Assembly (NCBI GenBank): GCA_032622095.1
Contig: CP136067.1
Span: forward strand, 195,700,052 to 195,764,051
Direction of reading: 5' to 3'
DNA from: Siphonodentalium dalli
Lineage: Eukaryota > Mollusca > Scaphopoda > Gadilida > Siphonodentaliidae
DNA length: 64,000 bases
Under the pieces are notes generated by a model. That model searched no databases and had not been told where the DNA came from. It worked only from the letters and a program-made list of their open reading frames with translations. Both the position numbers and the translations under genes were made by a program. Shown one piece after another: positions 19,601-33,005 of this stretch. Positions within the stretch are counted from its first letter, which is position 1. Each line of letters starts with the position of its first letter.

Positions 19601-22600
19601 CCTGTATAATATCTATATCTACATGTATAATATCTATATCTACATGTATAATATCTATATCTACATGTATAATATCTATATCTACATCTATAATATCTAT
19701 ATCTACCTGTATAATATATATATCTACATGTATAATATCTATATCTACATGTATAATATCTATATATACATGTATAATATCTATATCTACATGTATAATA
19801 TCTATATCTACCTGTATATTATCTATATCTACATGTATAATATCTATATCTACATGTATAATATCTATATCTACATGTATAATATCTATATCTACATGTA
19901 TAATATCTATATCTACATGTATAATATCTATATCTACATGTATAATATCTATATCTACCTGTATAATATCTATATATACATGTATACTATCTATATCTAC
20001 ATGTATAATATCTATATCTACATGTATAATATCTATATCTACATGTATAATATCTATATCTACATGTATAATATCTATATCTACATGTATAATATCTATA
20101 TCTACATGTATAATATCTATATCTACCTGTATAATATCTATATCTACATGTATAATATCTATATCTACATGTATAATATCTATATCTACATGTATAATAT
20201 CTATATCTACATGTATAATATCTACATGTATAATATCTATATCTACATGTATAATATCTATATCTACATGTATAATATCTATATCTACCTGTATAATATC
20301 TATATCTACATGTATAATATCTATATCTACATGTATAATATATATATCTACCTGTATAATATCTATATCTACCTGTATAATATCTATATCTACCTGTATA
20401 ATATACATGTATAATATCTATATCTACATGTATAATATCTATATATACCGTATAATATATATATCTACATGTATAATATCTATATCAACCTGTATAATAT
20501 CTATATCTACATGTATAATATCTATATCTACATGTATAATATCTATATCTACCTGTATAATATCTATATCTACCTGTATAATATCTATATATACATGTAT
20601 AATATCTATATCTACCTGTATAATATCTATATCTACATGTATAATATCTACATCTACATGTATAATATCTATATCTACATTTAAAATATCTATATCTACA
20701 TGTATAATATCTATATCTACATGTATAATATCTATATATACATGTATAATATATATATCTACATGTATAATATCTATATCTACCTGTATAATATCTATAT
20801 CTACATGTATAATATCTATATCTACATGTATAATATCTATATCTACCTGTATAATATCTATATCTACCTGTATAATATCTATATATACATGTATAATATC
20901 TACCTGTATAATATCTATATCTACATGTATAATATCTATATCTACATGTATAATATCTATATCTACCTGTATAATATATATATCTACATGTATAATATCT
21001 ATATCTACCTGTATAATATCTATATCTACCTGTATAATATCTATATCTACATGTATAATATCTATATCTACATGTATAATATATATATCTACCTGTATAA
21101 TATCTATATCTACCTGTATAATATCTATATCTACCTGTATAATATCTATATATACATGTATAATATCTATATCTACATGTATAATATCTATATATACATG
21201 TATAATATATATATCTACATGTATAATATCTATATCTACATGTATAATATATATATCTACATGTATAATATCTATATCTACATGTATAATATCTATATCT
21301 ACATGTATAATATCTATATCTACCTGTATAATATCTATATCTACATGTATAATATCTATATCTACATGTATAATATCTATATCTACCTGTATAATATCTA
21401 TATCTACCTGTATAATATCTATATATACATGTATAATATCTATATCTACCTGTATAATATCTATATCTACATGTATAATATATATATCTACATGTATAAT
21501 ATCTATATCTACCTGTATAATATCTATATCTACATGTATAATATCTATATCTACCTGTATAATATCTATATCTACATGTATAATATCTATATCTACATGT
21601 ATAATATCTATATCTACCTGTATAATATCTATATCTACATGTATAATATCTATATCTACATGTATAATATCTATATCTACATGTATAATATCTATATCTA
21701 CATGTATAATATATATATCTACATGTATAATATCTATATCTACCTGTATAATATCTATATCTACCTGTATAATATCTATATCTACATGTATAATATCTAT
21801 ATCTACCAGTATAATATCTATATCTACATGTATAATATATATATCTACATGTATAATATCTATATCTACCTGTATAATATCTATATCTACATGTATAATA
21901 TCTATATCTACCTGTATAATATCTATATCTACCTGTATAATATCTACCTGTATAATATCTATATCTACATGTATAATATCTATATCTACATGTATAATAT
22001 CTATATCTACCTGTATAATATATATATCTACATGTATAATATCTATATCTACCTGTATAATATCTATATCTACCTGTATAATATCTATATCTACATGTAT
22101 AATATCTATATCTACATGTATAATATATATATCTACCTGTATAATATCTATATCTACCTGTATAATATCTATATATACATGTATAATATCTATATCTACA
22201 TGTATAATATCTATATCTACATGTATAATATCTATATATACATGTATAATATATATATCTACATGTATAATATCTATATCTACATGTATAATATATATAT
22301 CTACATGTATAATATCTATATCTACATGTATAATATCTATATCTACATGTATAATATCTATATCTACCTGTATAATATCTATATCTACATGTATAATATC
22401 TATATCTACATGTATAATATCTATATCTACCTGTATAATATCTATATCTACCTGTATAATATCTATATATACATGTATAATATCTATATCTACCTGTATA
22501 ATATCTATATCTACATGTATAATATATATATCTACATGTATAATATCTATATCTACCTGTATAATATCTATATCTACATGTATAATATCTATATCTACCT

Positions 22601-25210
22601 GTATAATATCTATATCTACATGTATAATATCTATATCTACCTGTATAATATCTATATCTACATGTATAATATCTATATCTACATGTATAATATCTATATC
22701 TACATGTATAATATATATATCTACATGTATAATATCTATATCTACCTGTATAATATCTATATCTACCTGTATAATATCTATATCTACATGTATAATATCT
22801 ATATCTACCAGTATAATATCTATATCTACCAGTATAATATATATATCTACATGTATAATATCTATATCTACCTGTATAATATCTATATCTACCTGTATAA
22901 TATCTATATATACATGTATAATATCTATATCTACATGTATAATATCTATATCTACCTGTATAATATCTATATATACATGTATAATATATATATCTACATG
23001 TATAATATCTATATATACATGTATAATATATATATCTACATGTATAATATCTATATCTACATGTATAATATCTATATCTACATGTATAATATCTATATCT
23101 ACATGTATAATATCTATATCTACATGTATAATATCTATATCTACATGTATAATATCTATATCTACATGTATAATATCTATATATACATGTATAATATCTA
23201 TATCTACATGTATAATATCTATATCTACATGTATAATATCTATATATACCTGTATAATATCTATATATACCTGTATAATATATATATCTACATGTATAAT
23301 ATCTATATCTACCTGTATAATATCTATATCTACATGTATAATATCTATATCTACATGTATAATATCTATATCTACATGTATAATATCTATATCTACATAT
23401 ATAATATCTATATCTACATGTATAATATATATATCTACATGTATAATATCTATATCTACCTGTATAATATCTATATCTACCTGTATAATATATATATATA
23501 CATGTATAATATCTATATCTACATGTATAATATCTATATCTACCTGTATAATATCTATATCTACCTGTATAATATCTATATATACATGTATAATATCTAT
23601 ATCTACCTGTATAATATCTATATCTACATGTATAATATCTATATCTACATGTATAATATCTATATCTACCTGTATAATATATATATCTACATGTATAATA
23701 TCTATATCTACCTGTATAATATCTATATCTACCTGTATAATATCTATATCTACATGTATAATATCTATATCTACATGTATAATATATATATCTACCTGTA
23801 TAATATCTATATCTACCTGTATAATATCTATATCTACCTGTATAATATCTATATATACATGTATAATATCTATATCTACATGTATAATATCTATATCTAC
23901 ATGTATAATATCTATATCTACATGTATAATATATATATCTACATGTATAATATCTATATCTACATGTATAATATCTATATCTACATGTATAATATCTATA
24001 TCTACATGTATAATATCTATATCTACCTGTATAATATCTATATATACATGTATAATATCTATATCTACCTGTATAATATCTATATCTACATGTATAATAT
24101 ATATATCTACATGTATAATATCTATATCTACCTGTATAATATCTATATCTACATGTATAATATCTATATCTACATGTATAATATCTATATCTACCTGTAT
24201 AATATCTATATCTACATGTATAATATCTATATATACATGTATAATATCTATATCTACCTGTATAATATATATATCTACATGTATAATATCTATATCTACC
24301 TGTATAATATCTATATCTACATGTATAATATCTATATCTACATGTATAATATATATATCTACCTGTATAATATCTATATCTACATGTATAATATCTATAT
24401 CTACATGTATAATATCTATATCTACCTGTATAATATCTATATCTACATGTATAATATCTATATCTACATGTATAATATCTATATATACATGTATAATATC
24501 TATATCTACATGTATAATATCTATATCTACATGTATAATATCTATATCTACCTGTATAATATCTATATCTACATGTATAATATATATATCTACATGTATA
24601 ATATATATATCTACCTGTATAATATCTATATCTACCTGTATAATATCTATATCTACATGTATAATATCTATATCTACATGTATAATATATATATCTACCT
24701 GTATAATATCTATATCTACATGTATAATATCTATATCTACATGTATAATATCTATATCTACATCTATAATATCTATATCTACATGTATAATATCTATATC
24801 TACATGTATAATATCTATATATACATGTATAATATCTATATCTACATGTATAATATCTATATCTACATGTATAATATCTATATCTACCTGTATAATATCT
24901 ATATCTACATGTATAATATATATATCTACATGTATAATATATATATCTACCTGTATAATATCTATATCTACCTGTATAATATCTATATCTACATGTATAA
25001 TATCTATATCTACATGTATAATATCTATATCTACATATATAATATCTATATCTACATGTATACTATCTATATCTACCTGTATAATATCTATATCTACATG
25101 TATAATATCTATATCTACATGTATAATATCTATATCTACATGTATACTATCTATATCTACATGTATACTATCTATATCTACATGTATAATATCTATATCT
25201 ACATGTATAA
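16682..25210. repeat. 8731-bp higher-order repeat, copy 2 (incomplete)
   Basis: This is a near-perfect copy of the previous block, offset 8731 bp, from 16682 to about 22660, with rare substitutions (for example ATTTATATC at 12730 against ATCTATATC at 21461). After about 22660 the variant order no longer matches in register and becomes a mosaic of the same sub-blocks, and the array ends before the copy is complete. The last 250 bp carry more private variants (TATACTATC several times, ACATATATAAT), as expected at a decaying array edge. Confidence 0.85.
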
Positions 25211-25389
25211 TTGCGAATGTCTGTCTGTCAGTGTTCTATAGAACTTCACAGGGGACCATCTAGAGGGGTATAACAAGTGTAACATTTTACGAGAAAGATA
25301 ATGGCGCGGGTTAGAATTTTCTAAAGTGACGCCGCTGTTGTCAGGGGCAGAAAAGGGGGAGGGGCCGAAAAAAAATTTGTCGCCGATTT

Positions 25390-26480
25390 CCACCAAAATT
25401 ATATGTAATCATCCCCATTAAATGAGGAATACAATGGTGTGGTTTAAACATGTCAAAAGTGGCGCCGTTCGAGTCAGATGTGTGCGGAAGGGGAGAGGGG
25501 CACCACAATCGATAACAATAATTTCAGGGCCGATTTAAACCATATTAAAATTGATACACATTCTTCTCCATGATACAAGGAATCTTAGTGTGTGATTTAA
25601 AGATGCCAAATTGGTTTCGATTGGATGAGAGATTGGAGGGTGGGCACTCAATTTTATAAGAATTGGTTTAGCCACCAAACTTATACAAACTCAACCACTT
25701 GGTATGAGGAGTCTAATGTTCTGACTTGAAGCTGTCAAAAGTGGATTCATTCGAGTCAGGGGTGCACTGACATTTGATACACAACATTTTTAGCGCCAAT
25801 GTCCACCAAATTCATACACATTCTATCCATGATACGAGGAATCTAATCGTGTGATTTAAAGACGCTACGTTGGAGCTGTTTGTGTGAGAGATGGTATGGG
25901 GTGCGTGGGGTTGTCATTACATTTTATAAAAAAAATTATTAGTCGCCGATTAGCACCAAACTTATAAATAATCATCTCCAGGGTGTCAGGAGTCTAATTG
26001 TGTGGTGGGACCATTCGAGTCAGGGGTGCACAAAGGCTGAGAGAGATACACGAATTGATAAACAATATGTTTAGCGCCTATTTCCACCAGATTGATAAAT
26101 ATTCTTCTCCGTGATCAAGCTGCAAAACAGAGTTCAGTCCCCTCGCTAAGCGATGTCTGAACGCTGCCGGATTGTGTATTTTCTTAAATAAATCTAACAT
26201 TTGTTATTGAAGTGTTTTGCCAGCCACAATTCATCCTGGCTTGATCTAGACACATTTCAAATGATTATGGACACTTCAGTTTCTCAGAATAATGCAGAAT
26301 GAATGGTAACCTACAAAAGTCTCAAATAAATAAATGCGACATTTCTTCACATTACGTGTAGGTGCGGGCAGTGGTAATTCCTGCGTAGGGGACTGAACTC
26401 TGCGTGGAGCTTGCTCCGTAATACGAGGAGTCTAATCGTGTGGTTTAAATACGCCAAATTGGTGTCTTTTGGGTGAGAGA
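25390..26480. repeat. Degenerate ~180-bp tandem repeats
   Basis: Four to six diverged direct copies share a recurring order of words: CTCCATGATACRAGGARTCTAAT, GTGTGATTTAAA, a GCCAAATTGG or GTCAAAAGTGG word, TTCGAGTCAGGGGTGCAC, then a GCCGATTTCCACCAAA-like stretch. Spacing is about 180-200 bp and the copies are heavily mutated, so this is an old non-coding array next to the satellite. A MITE interrupts it at 26116-26413. I see no open frame of interest. The flank from 25211 to 25389 is also non-coding. Confidence 0.7.
26116..26413. mobile_element. MITE, 298 bp, CAAGCT...CAGAGTTCAGTCCCCT TIRs
   Basis: The ends are inverted repeats: CAAGCT plus CAGAGTTCAGTCCCCT at the left, the reverse complement at the right, with small gaps. 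The element interrupts one unit of the degenerate array and is flanked by CTCCGTGAT (26107-26115) and CTCCGTAAT (26414-26422), an 8-9 bp target duplication with one mismatch. There is no coding capacity. The duplication length fits a hAT-like non-autonomous element, but the family assignment is tentative. Confidence 0.75.
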
Positions 26481-26489
26481 TATGGGGGC

Positions 26490-26756
26490 CTTAAATTAAA
26501 TGCTAAAACGGTATACTGAGCGGTATACTGCTATTTAGTGAGAAACGCCTATGAACGGTGTACCTGTCATACACTCAAGAGAGGTGTACAGCGGTCTATA
26601 CCGCAATTTAGCTATACGTGGTCCTGGCGCGATAAAGAACGGTCTTTCGTTATCACCCGTATACTGCACGTTCTCTAGTGTCCGGCTACAAAGAGCGCTA
26701 TAGCCCCCATCGCTAAAGAGCGGTATACCGTTCTGTACCCCTTCCGTTTATTTAAT
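26490..26756. repeat. GCGGTATAC-rich repeat, possible old MITE
   Basis: Short related words recur in both orientations: ACGGTATACTGAGCGGTATAC, GAACGGTGTACC, AGCGGTCTATACC, GAGCGGTATACCGTT. Both edges are TTAAAT-like (TTAAATTAAATG at left, TTTATTTAATTG at right), which suggests a decayed inverted-repeat element. No open frame. The inverted repeat is imperfect, so confidence is low. Confidence 0.35.
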
Positions 26757-27477
26757 TGTGTCAGTATTAGTAATTTACTTTGATGGTTTTTGCCACTGAA
26801 GTGCAATGGCATACATACTTTATGTCATTCTAGTAAAAATAGTAATTTAACTATTTATTCACGGGAACCTTTCCTCCCTACAAAATATATACCTGCGATA
26901 TCTAATTATGTCAAACATCTGTTTGTTCAATAATTAATCGAGTAAAATAGTTTGGGCTCAGCATTTGAGTTTATAGGACGGGCGGGTTAGGGAGCCAACT
27001 GGAAACATGCATATCCATTTTATTTTTGTGCGGAATTTTAGATTGGTGATCAATGACAGACTGTTGTGGAAAAACACATCCATTATATGTTAACAGTTTG
27101 GTTCCTAGATGAATGCATGCTACAGCCTGTTGTGGGCATATCAATTACACCAATTCACAGGCATACCAATATACTTTCCACTCTGGTTATTTTTGGTATT
27201 TGTATATGTCTAGGGCTCTAGGCCTCATTTGTGATTTAAATACAAAGTTAGTGCTACAAAACCTATTAATATACATGTAGTTCTTACTTTTACTTTTGAT
27301 CCTATTCCATAATGTGTGTCATGTTAGGGCAATTAGGTTTTGAAAGTATTGCGCAAGTGGGGGGGGGGGGGGGGGTCATTGGTGTATACATGGTATGGGA
27401 ACAAACGCCAAACATTGGAATCGGACATGGCCAATTGTGCCTCCAGATTATCGGAAATCAGTCCGAGACGCCTTTTA
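26757..27477. other. Non-coding spacer with a 17-G run
   Basis: I see no gene or recognisable element here. The stretch includes a run of 17 G at 27359-27375. Confidence 0.5.
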
Positions 27478-29215
27478 GTCGGGGAGCCAATAAGGTCCAC
27501 CTGCACCCCCCCCCCCCCCCCCCCCCCCCCCCCCGATGATTACAAATAACCTTATTTTTATTGTTCCCTATGGTATCCAGATAAAGAATCCGGATTTCAC
27601 CGAAAAATAAAGATGGCCCTACTAGGTGCTAGAGCCATTTGAATCCAAGATGGCCGCCATTTCCTCTAATTCCGACCAGCTGTATTTCATCGTTTTAATA
27701 GATCGGTTGTTAGCAAAAGACACAGACAAATTGTATGCCATTTTGTTGGTATGATGTCCTTCTTCAAAATGACGGCAAATAATTTCGAAAAAATTTCAAA
27801 ATGGCCGCCGAAAAATGACGTCATATGCACGAAAATAGGAAATTTAATTAATATTTCACCATATCTTCCATTTTTCTTCACATTAATCATTAGTAAATGG
27901 CAATGTTTTTGAGACAGTCATCAAGCGTGATATTATAGCGTCATTTACAGACATTTTCCATTGACGAGGGTTCAGTAATAGATACAGAAAGAGGATTTGA
28001 AAAATAGGGGTGAAATTTTCGATTTTTTTTGCAAGACTATTTTGCTGTGTTTAATCGTTGTAATAGATCGGTTGTTAGCAAAAGACACAGACAAAATGTA
28101 TGCCATTTTGTTGGTATGATGTCCTTCTTCAACATGACGGCAAATAATTTCGAAAACAATACAAAATGGCCGCCGAAAAATGACGTCATATGCACGAAAA
28201 TAGGAAATTTAATTAATATTTCACCATATCTTCCATTTTTCTTCAAATTAATCATTAGTAAATGGCAATGTTTTTGAGACAGTCATCAAGCGCGATATTA
28301 TAGCGTCATTTTAAGACATTTGCCATTGACGAGGGTTCAGTAATAGATACAGGAAGAGGATTTGAAAAAGAGGGGTGAAATTTTCGATTTTTTTTGCAAG
28401 ACGGTTTTGATAGTCATTTTATCGACAAACCACACAGGCTGTTAATAGAATGTCAACAACTATGTTCTTTATTTTATTGGACGGATGTTTTACTTCAATT
28501 GGAAATTAAATTGGTGTAGAAAATTTCCAAAATGGCCGCCGAAAATATGAAAAATGGTAAATATTGCCCCAGGGTGTCCTGCTATGGCTTACAAGTTGTG
28601 GTTGATATATAAAATTGGCTAATCTGTATTATATACATTGAATACTAACATGTCTGATGCACCATGGATCATTGTTTCTATTGTCACCACTGACATCACC
28701 AGAAATATTGGATTTTTCACTCACAAACTTGATATAAATATCGGCAAAAATTCACTTTTCAGGGTTGGACAATTGTTTTAAGTAAAATGCAACTATCATT
28801 GGTATCAAAGGTATTTATTGTTTTGGTCTATCTTAAATGTGTCACACTACGGTGTTTATAGACCAAATTGCTCAAGATGGCTTCCAAAATGGTAACCAAA
28901 TTTGTAAAAAGTTATTTTTTTACATATATCCCGAACATTATTCTCTGCGTTATCCGACAAGGTATTAAATTGTGACTCACTTGGTTATTATACGTGTTAG
29001 TTAATTAGCTGACAACCACGTTCTATTATGTTTGTCCCAGTTCCGTATGGGGCATGACAACTTAATTTTAAAGTTGCATTATGAAATTTGGCGGAGAACC
29101 TCTTTTGTGATTCTTGCCATATTATTGAAAGGAAATGGGCAGAACTTTGAAACGGAACTGAGATGAACCATAATATGTGGCTATACTGGTCCATTATGAT
29201 AAAACGTATCAACTG
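27478..29215 (+). repeat. Left arm of the fold-back element
   Basis: This arm holds a 29-C run (27506-27534), then a 365-bp unit present twice in direct orientation (about 27675-28040 and 28041-28405). The unit contains AAATGGCCGCC and ATGACGTCATATGC words and GATCGGTTGTTAGC. Single-copy sequence follows to about 29215. The short ORFs here are non-coding: they mirror each other across both strands and lack any domain. Confidence 0.85.
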
Positions 29216-29219
29216 GATA

Positions 29220-30132
29220 TAGGGTGAATGCCAGGGAGTTACTGTATGATCATAGGTAAGGTGAATAGGTATACAGGGAGTTATTGTATGGTCAATGGTG
29301 AGACGAGTACATGTATGTATACAATGAGTGACTGTATGATCATAAATGTAATGAATAGCTATGCAGGGAGTGACTAAATTGTCATGTGTCAGGTGTATGA
29401 GTATACCCGGTGTTCCTGCTTGGTGACTCGTTGCGGTATGGTCATGTGTAGGTTATACGGGTATACACATGTGTTGCTATATGGTCATGGGCGAGGGGTA
29501 TGTGTATATAGCGAGCGGCTATATGGCCATGGATGCTGTGCATATGCATACATGGATTGAATATACTGACATGGCTGGGGAGTATTAGTATATCTTGTGT
29601 GGCTATTCTGCTATGGTGTGACAAATAGGGATGCAGGGAGTGACATGGCCAAGGGTGAGGTGAATATATATACAATGATTGACCATGATCATGTATGAAT
29701 GTTTTGAATAGTTACACACGAGGTGACTATATGGCCATAGGTCAGATGAAGGAGTATACCAGGTGCCATGGATGAGGGTATGTGTATGAAGCGAGTGGCT
29801 ATATGACCATTGGTGATGTGGATATGTATACCCGGGTGACGCTATGGTCATTGTTGTGGTGTTGATGTATATATTGAATGTCTATTTGACCATGTGTGTG
29901 TGGAGAATAGGTATACATGGGATGACCGTATGGCCAATGGTGAGGTGAATGGGTATACAATGTGTGACTCTATGGTTATGAGTCATGTTTGGGATTATAC
30001 CCGGTGTACTTGCATTGTGACGCATGGCTGTATGGCCATCCATGGTCATGGGTCAGGTGTACGTTTATACAGTTGGTCACTAATTGTTATGTCTGTGGTG
30101 TTTATGCATATATGGAATGACTGTGTGGTAAT
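29220..30132 (+). repeat. Left stem minisatellite
   Basis: Degenerate tandem units of roughly 50-60 bp carry the words GGTGAGGTGAATAGGTATAC, AGGGAGTGACTGTATGGTCATG and variants. The right stem holds the complementary units, so the stem would fold on itself. Confidence 0.75.
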
Positions 30133-30152
30133 GGGTGGCTATCGCTTTTCAC

Positions 30153-30241
30153 GTTTAAAGTTTCCCATGTACACAAACACTATCAAGGTGGAGAACTCTT
30201 TGACACGACCTCTCTATTGATTAACATATCCTTGAGTTATT
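30153..30241. other. Loop of the fold-back element
   Basis: Unique sequence of about 90 bp lies between a 20-bp inverted pair: GGGTGGCTATCGCTTTTCAC at 30133-30152 and its complement, with one mismatch, at 30242-30261. It is the only part of the element without a mirror copy. Confidence 0.75.
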
Positions 30242-30261
30242 GTGGAAAGCGATAGCCACCC

Positions 30262-31424
30262 AAATTACACATGTACAACGCATCCCATGACCTCACATGT
30301 ACATAAACACCACACAAATGACAATATAGTCACCCACTCTATACACGTACACCTGACCATACAGCCTTATTTTGCTATACCGGTACATGCCACAAATGAC
30401 GATACAGCCATGAATCACCATGCATGAACACCAGGTATACTCCTACACCTGACCATATAGTCACTCTATGTATACATATTCACCACATTCACGATCATAC
30501 AGTCACTCATTGTATACATATTCACCTCACGGTGGACCATACAGCCACTACGTGTATATCTATTCGCCATACCCATGACCATAGAGTCAATCCAGATATA
30601 CATATACACCTCACCCACCAATGGTGAGCCCTTCCAAATATACCAATACCCGCACACACGACCACTCATAAGTCTCATACTTGCATATACACCTCACACA
30701 TGACAATTCATCAACTCACTGTATACTCATACACGACATCCATGATCATTCATCTACCCCATATACACCACCGATGATAATACATCCACAACATATATAA
30801 ATATACGACCCACCAGTTACCAAAAGGGCACTCCCTATATAGCCACACGCTCGTCAATGACCATACAGCTTATTCCAGGTATGCATATAACTTCAATCTT
30901 GACTACAGGCATACCATGTGCACATATACACATTACCCATAACCATAAAATCTCTCCCTATTTAGCTACGCACTCCATCCATGATCATACAGACAGCACA
31001 AATATACATATACACCACATGGCACAATACAGCCACACACGGTACACATATACATCACGACCACCGCGACCTTACAGTCACTCCATATATACATAAACAA
31101 CACACGGATGACCATGTAGCTACTCTCGTTATATCTATACACCACAGCAATGTCCATACGATCACATCGGCCACACACAATATACCGTAGTCACTACATG
31201 TATACCGATTCACCTCACACATGCCCATACAGCCACTCCTTATATTCCTATGCATCTCACCATGGACACCCCACTCATAACCATATAGTTACCCATTGTA
31301 TACCTACTCATAACCATATAGTCACTCATTGTATACCTATTCACATCATCCGTGACCATACAGTAACTCCCTGTATACATATTCACATCACCTATGATCA
31401 TACAGTAACTCCCTGGCTGTCATA
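30262..31424 (-). repeat. Right stem minisatellite
   Basis: Degenerate units carry CTATTCACCTCACC, GACCATACAGTCACTC and CTGTATAC, the reverse complement of the left-stem units. The stem is about 250 bp longer than the left one, so the two have expanded separately. The His- and Thr-rich ORFs here are shadows of the repeat. Confidence 0.75.
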
Positions 31425-33005
31425 TTGGCATCCATCTTTTATCCAGTTGATCACTTTTTATCATAATGGGCCAGAATAGCCACATATTATGGTTCATCTC
31501 AGTTCCGTCTCAAAGTTTTGCCAATTTCCTTTCAATAATATGGTCAGAATCACAAAAGAGGTTCTCCGCAAAATTCCATACTGCAACTTTAAAATGAAAC
31601 TTTTTACAAATTTGGTTGCCATTTTGGAAGCCATCTTGAGCAATTTGGTCTATAATCACCGTAGTGTGACACATTTAAGATAGACCAAAACAATAAATAA
31701 TTTTGATACCAATGATAGTTGCATTTTAATTAAAAAAATTGTCCAACCCTGAAAAGTGAATTTTTGCCGATATTTATATCAAGTTTGTGAGTGAAAAATC
31801 CAATATTTCTGGTGATGTCAGTGGTGACAATAGAAACAATGATCCATGGTGCATCAGACATGTTAGTATTCAATGTATATAATACAGATTAGCCAATTTT
31901 ATATATCAACCACAACTTGTAAGCCATAGCAGGACACCCTGGGGCAATATTTACCATTTTTCATATTTTCGGCGGCCATTTTGGAAATTTTCTACACCAA
32001 TTTAATTTCCAATTGAAGTAAAACATCCGTCCAATAAAATAAAGCACATAGTTGTTGACATTCTATTAACAGCCTGTGTGGTTTGTCGATAAAATGACTA
32101 TCAAAACCGTCTTGCAAAAAAAATCGAAAATTTCACCACTCTTTTTCAAATCCTCTTCCTGTATCTATTACTGAACCCTCGTCAATGGCAAATGTCTTAA
32201 AATGACGCTATAATATCGCGCTTGATGACTGTCTCATAAACATTGTCATTTACTAATGATTAATGTGAAGAAAAATGGAAGATATGGTGAAATATTAATT
32301 AAATTTCCTATTTTCGTGCATATGACGTCATTTTTATTTTTTTTCGAAATTATTTGACGTCATTTTGAAGAAGGACATCATACCAACAAAATGGCATACA
32401 TTTTGTCTGTGTCTTTTGCTAACAACCGATCTATTACAACGATTAAATACAGCAAAATAGTCTTGCAAAACAAATCGAAAATTTCACCCCTATTTTTCAA
32501 ATCCTCTTTCTGTATCTATTACTGAACCCTCGTCAATGACAAATGTCTTTAAATGACGCTATAATATCACGCTTGATGACTGTCTCAAAAACATTGCCAT
32601 TTACTAATGATTAATGTGAAGAAAAATGGAAGATATGGTGAAATATTAATTAAATTTCCTATTTTCGTGCATATGACGTCATTTTTCGGCGGCCATTTTG
32701 AATTTTTTTCGAAATTATTTGCCGTCATTTTGAAGAAGGACATCATACCAACAAAATGGCATACATTTTGTCTGTGTCTTTTGCTAACAACCGATCTATT
32801 ACAACGATGAAATACAGCTGGTCGGAATTAGAGGAATTGGCGGCCATCTTGGATTCAAATGGCTCTAGCACCTAGTAGGGCCACCTTTATTTTTCGGTGA
32901 AATCCGGATTCTTTATCTGGATACCATAGGGAACAATAAAAATAAGGTTATTTGTAATCATCGGGGGGGGGGGGGGGTGCGGGTGGGCCTTATTGGCTCC
33001 CCGAC
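31425..33005 (-). repeat. Right arm of the fold-back element
   Basis: Inverted copy of the left arm, with the same 365-bp unit twice (about 32106-32466 and 32467-32826) and a 15-G run at 32963-32977 opposite the 29-C run. Some indels distinguish the arms: one of the two units here lacks part of the AAATGGCCGCC region near 32335. Confidence 0.85.

Larger units (their letters stand above)
1..25210. repeat. 25-kb AT-rich 21-bp satellite array
   Basis: The whole stretch is a head-to-tail tandem array with a 21-bp unit, core TACATGTATAATATC followed by TATATC. The main variants are A or C before TGTATAAT, and CTATATCT versus ATATATCT. Rarer variants are a 15-bp unit lacking six bases (for example near 3725, 7290 and 11490), CCAGTA, CAACCTG and TATACTATC. 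The array begins before the window and stops at about 25210, where the sequence becomes unique. Because 21 is a multiple of three and the unit lacks stop codons in several frames, very long open frames of YNIYIYM-type heptapeptides run through it. These are by-products of the period, not genes. Function unknown; a heterochromatic or structural satellite is an inference. Confidence 0.97.
27478..33005. mobile_element. 5.5-kb fold-back element, non-autonomous
   Basis: The two ends are long inverted repeats: GTCGGGGAGCCAATAAGG at 27478 pairs with its complement ending at 33005, and the match continues, with indels, for about 1.6-1.7 kb per arm. The bases next to the ends read TTA on the left and TAT on the right, so a TA target duplication is possible. 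Between the arms lie two oppositely oriented minisatellite stems and a short unique loop. There is no transposase or other credible ORF, so it must be moved by a partner, or it arose by inverted duplication. The form is like fold-back elements of other animals; the superfamily is not identified. Confidence 0.85.

Noticed and set aside
1-25210. Telomere or CRISPR array
   Set aside because: The unit is 21 bp and AT-rich, unlike the short G-rich animal telomere repeat, and there are no unique spacers between repeats.
340-25263. Giant open reading frames (up to 2912 codons) of repeated heptapeptides
   Set aside because: They result from a 21-bp period without stop codons and occur in several frames and on both strands. 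No start context, no domain and no codon constraint.
29442-31479. His/Thr-rich ORFs on both strands of the fold-back stems
   Set aside because: They are mirror translations of degenerate minisatellite units, with no domain and inconsistent frames between units.
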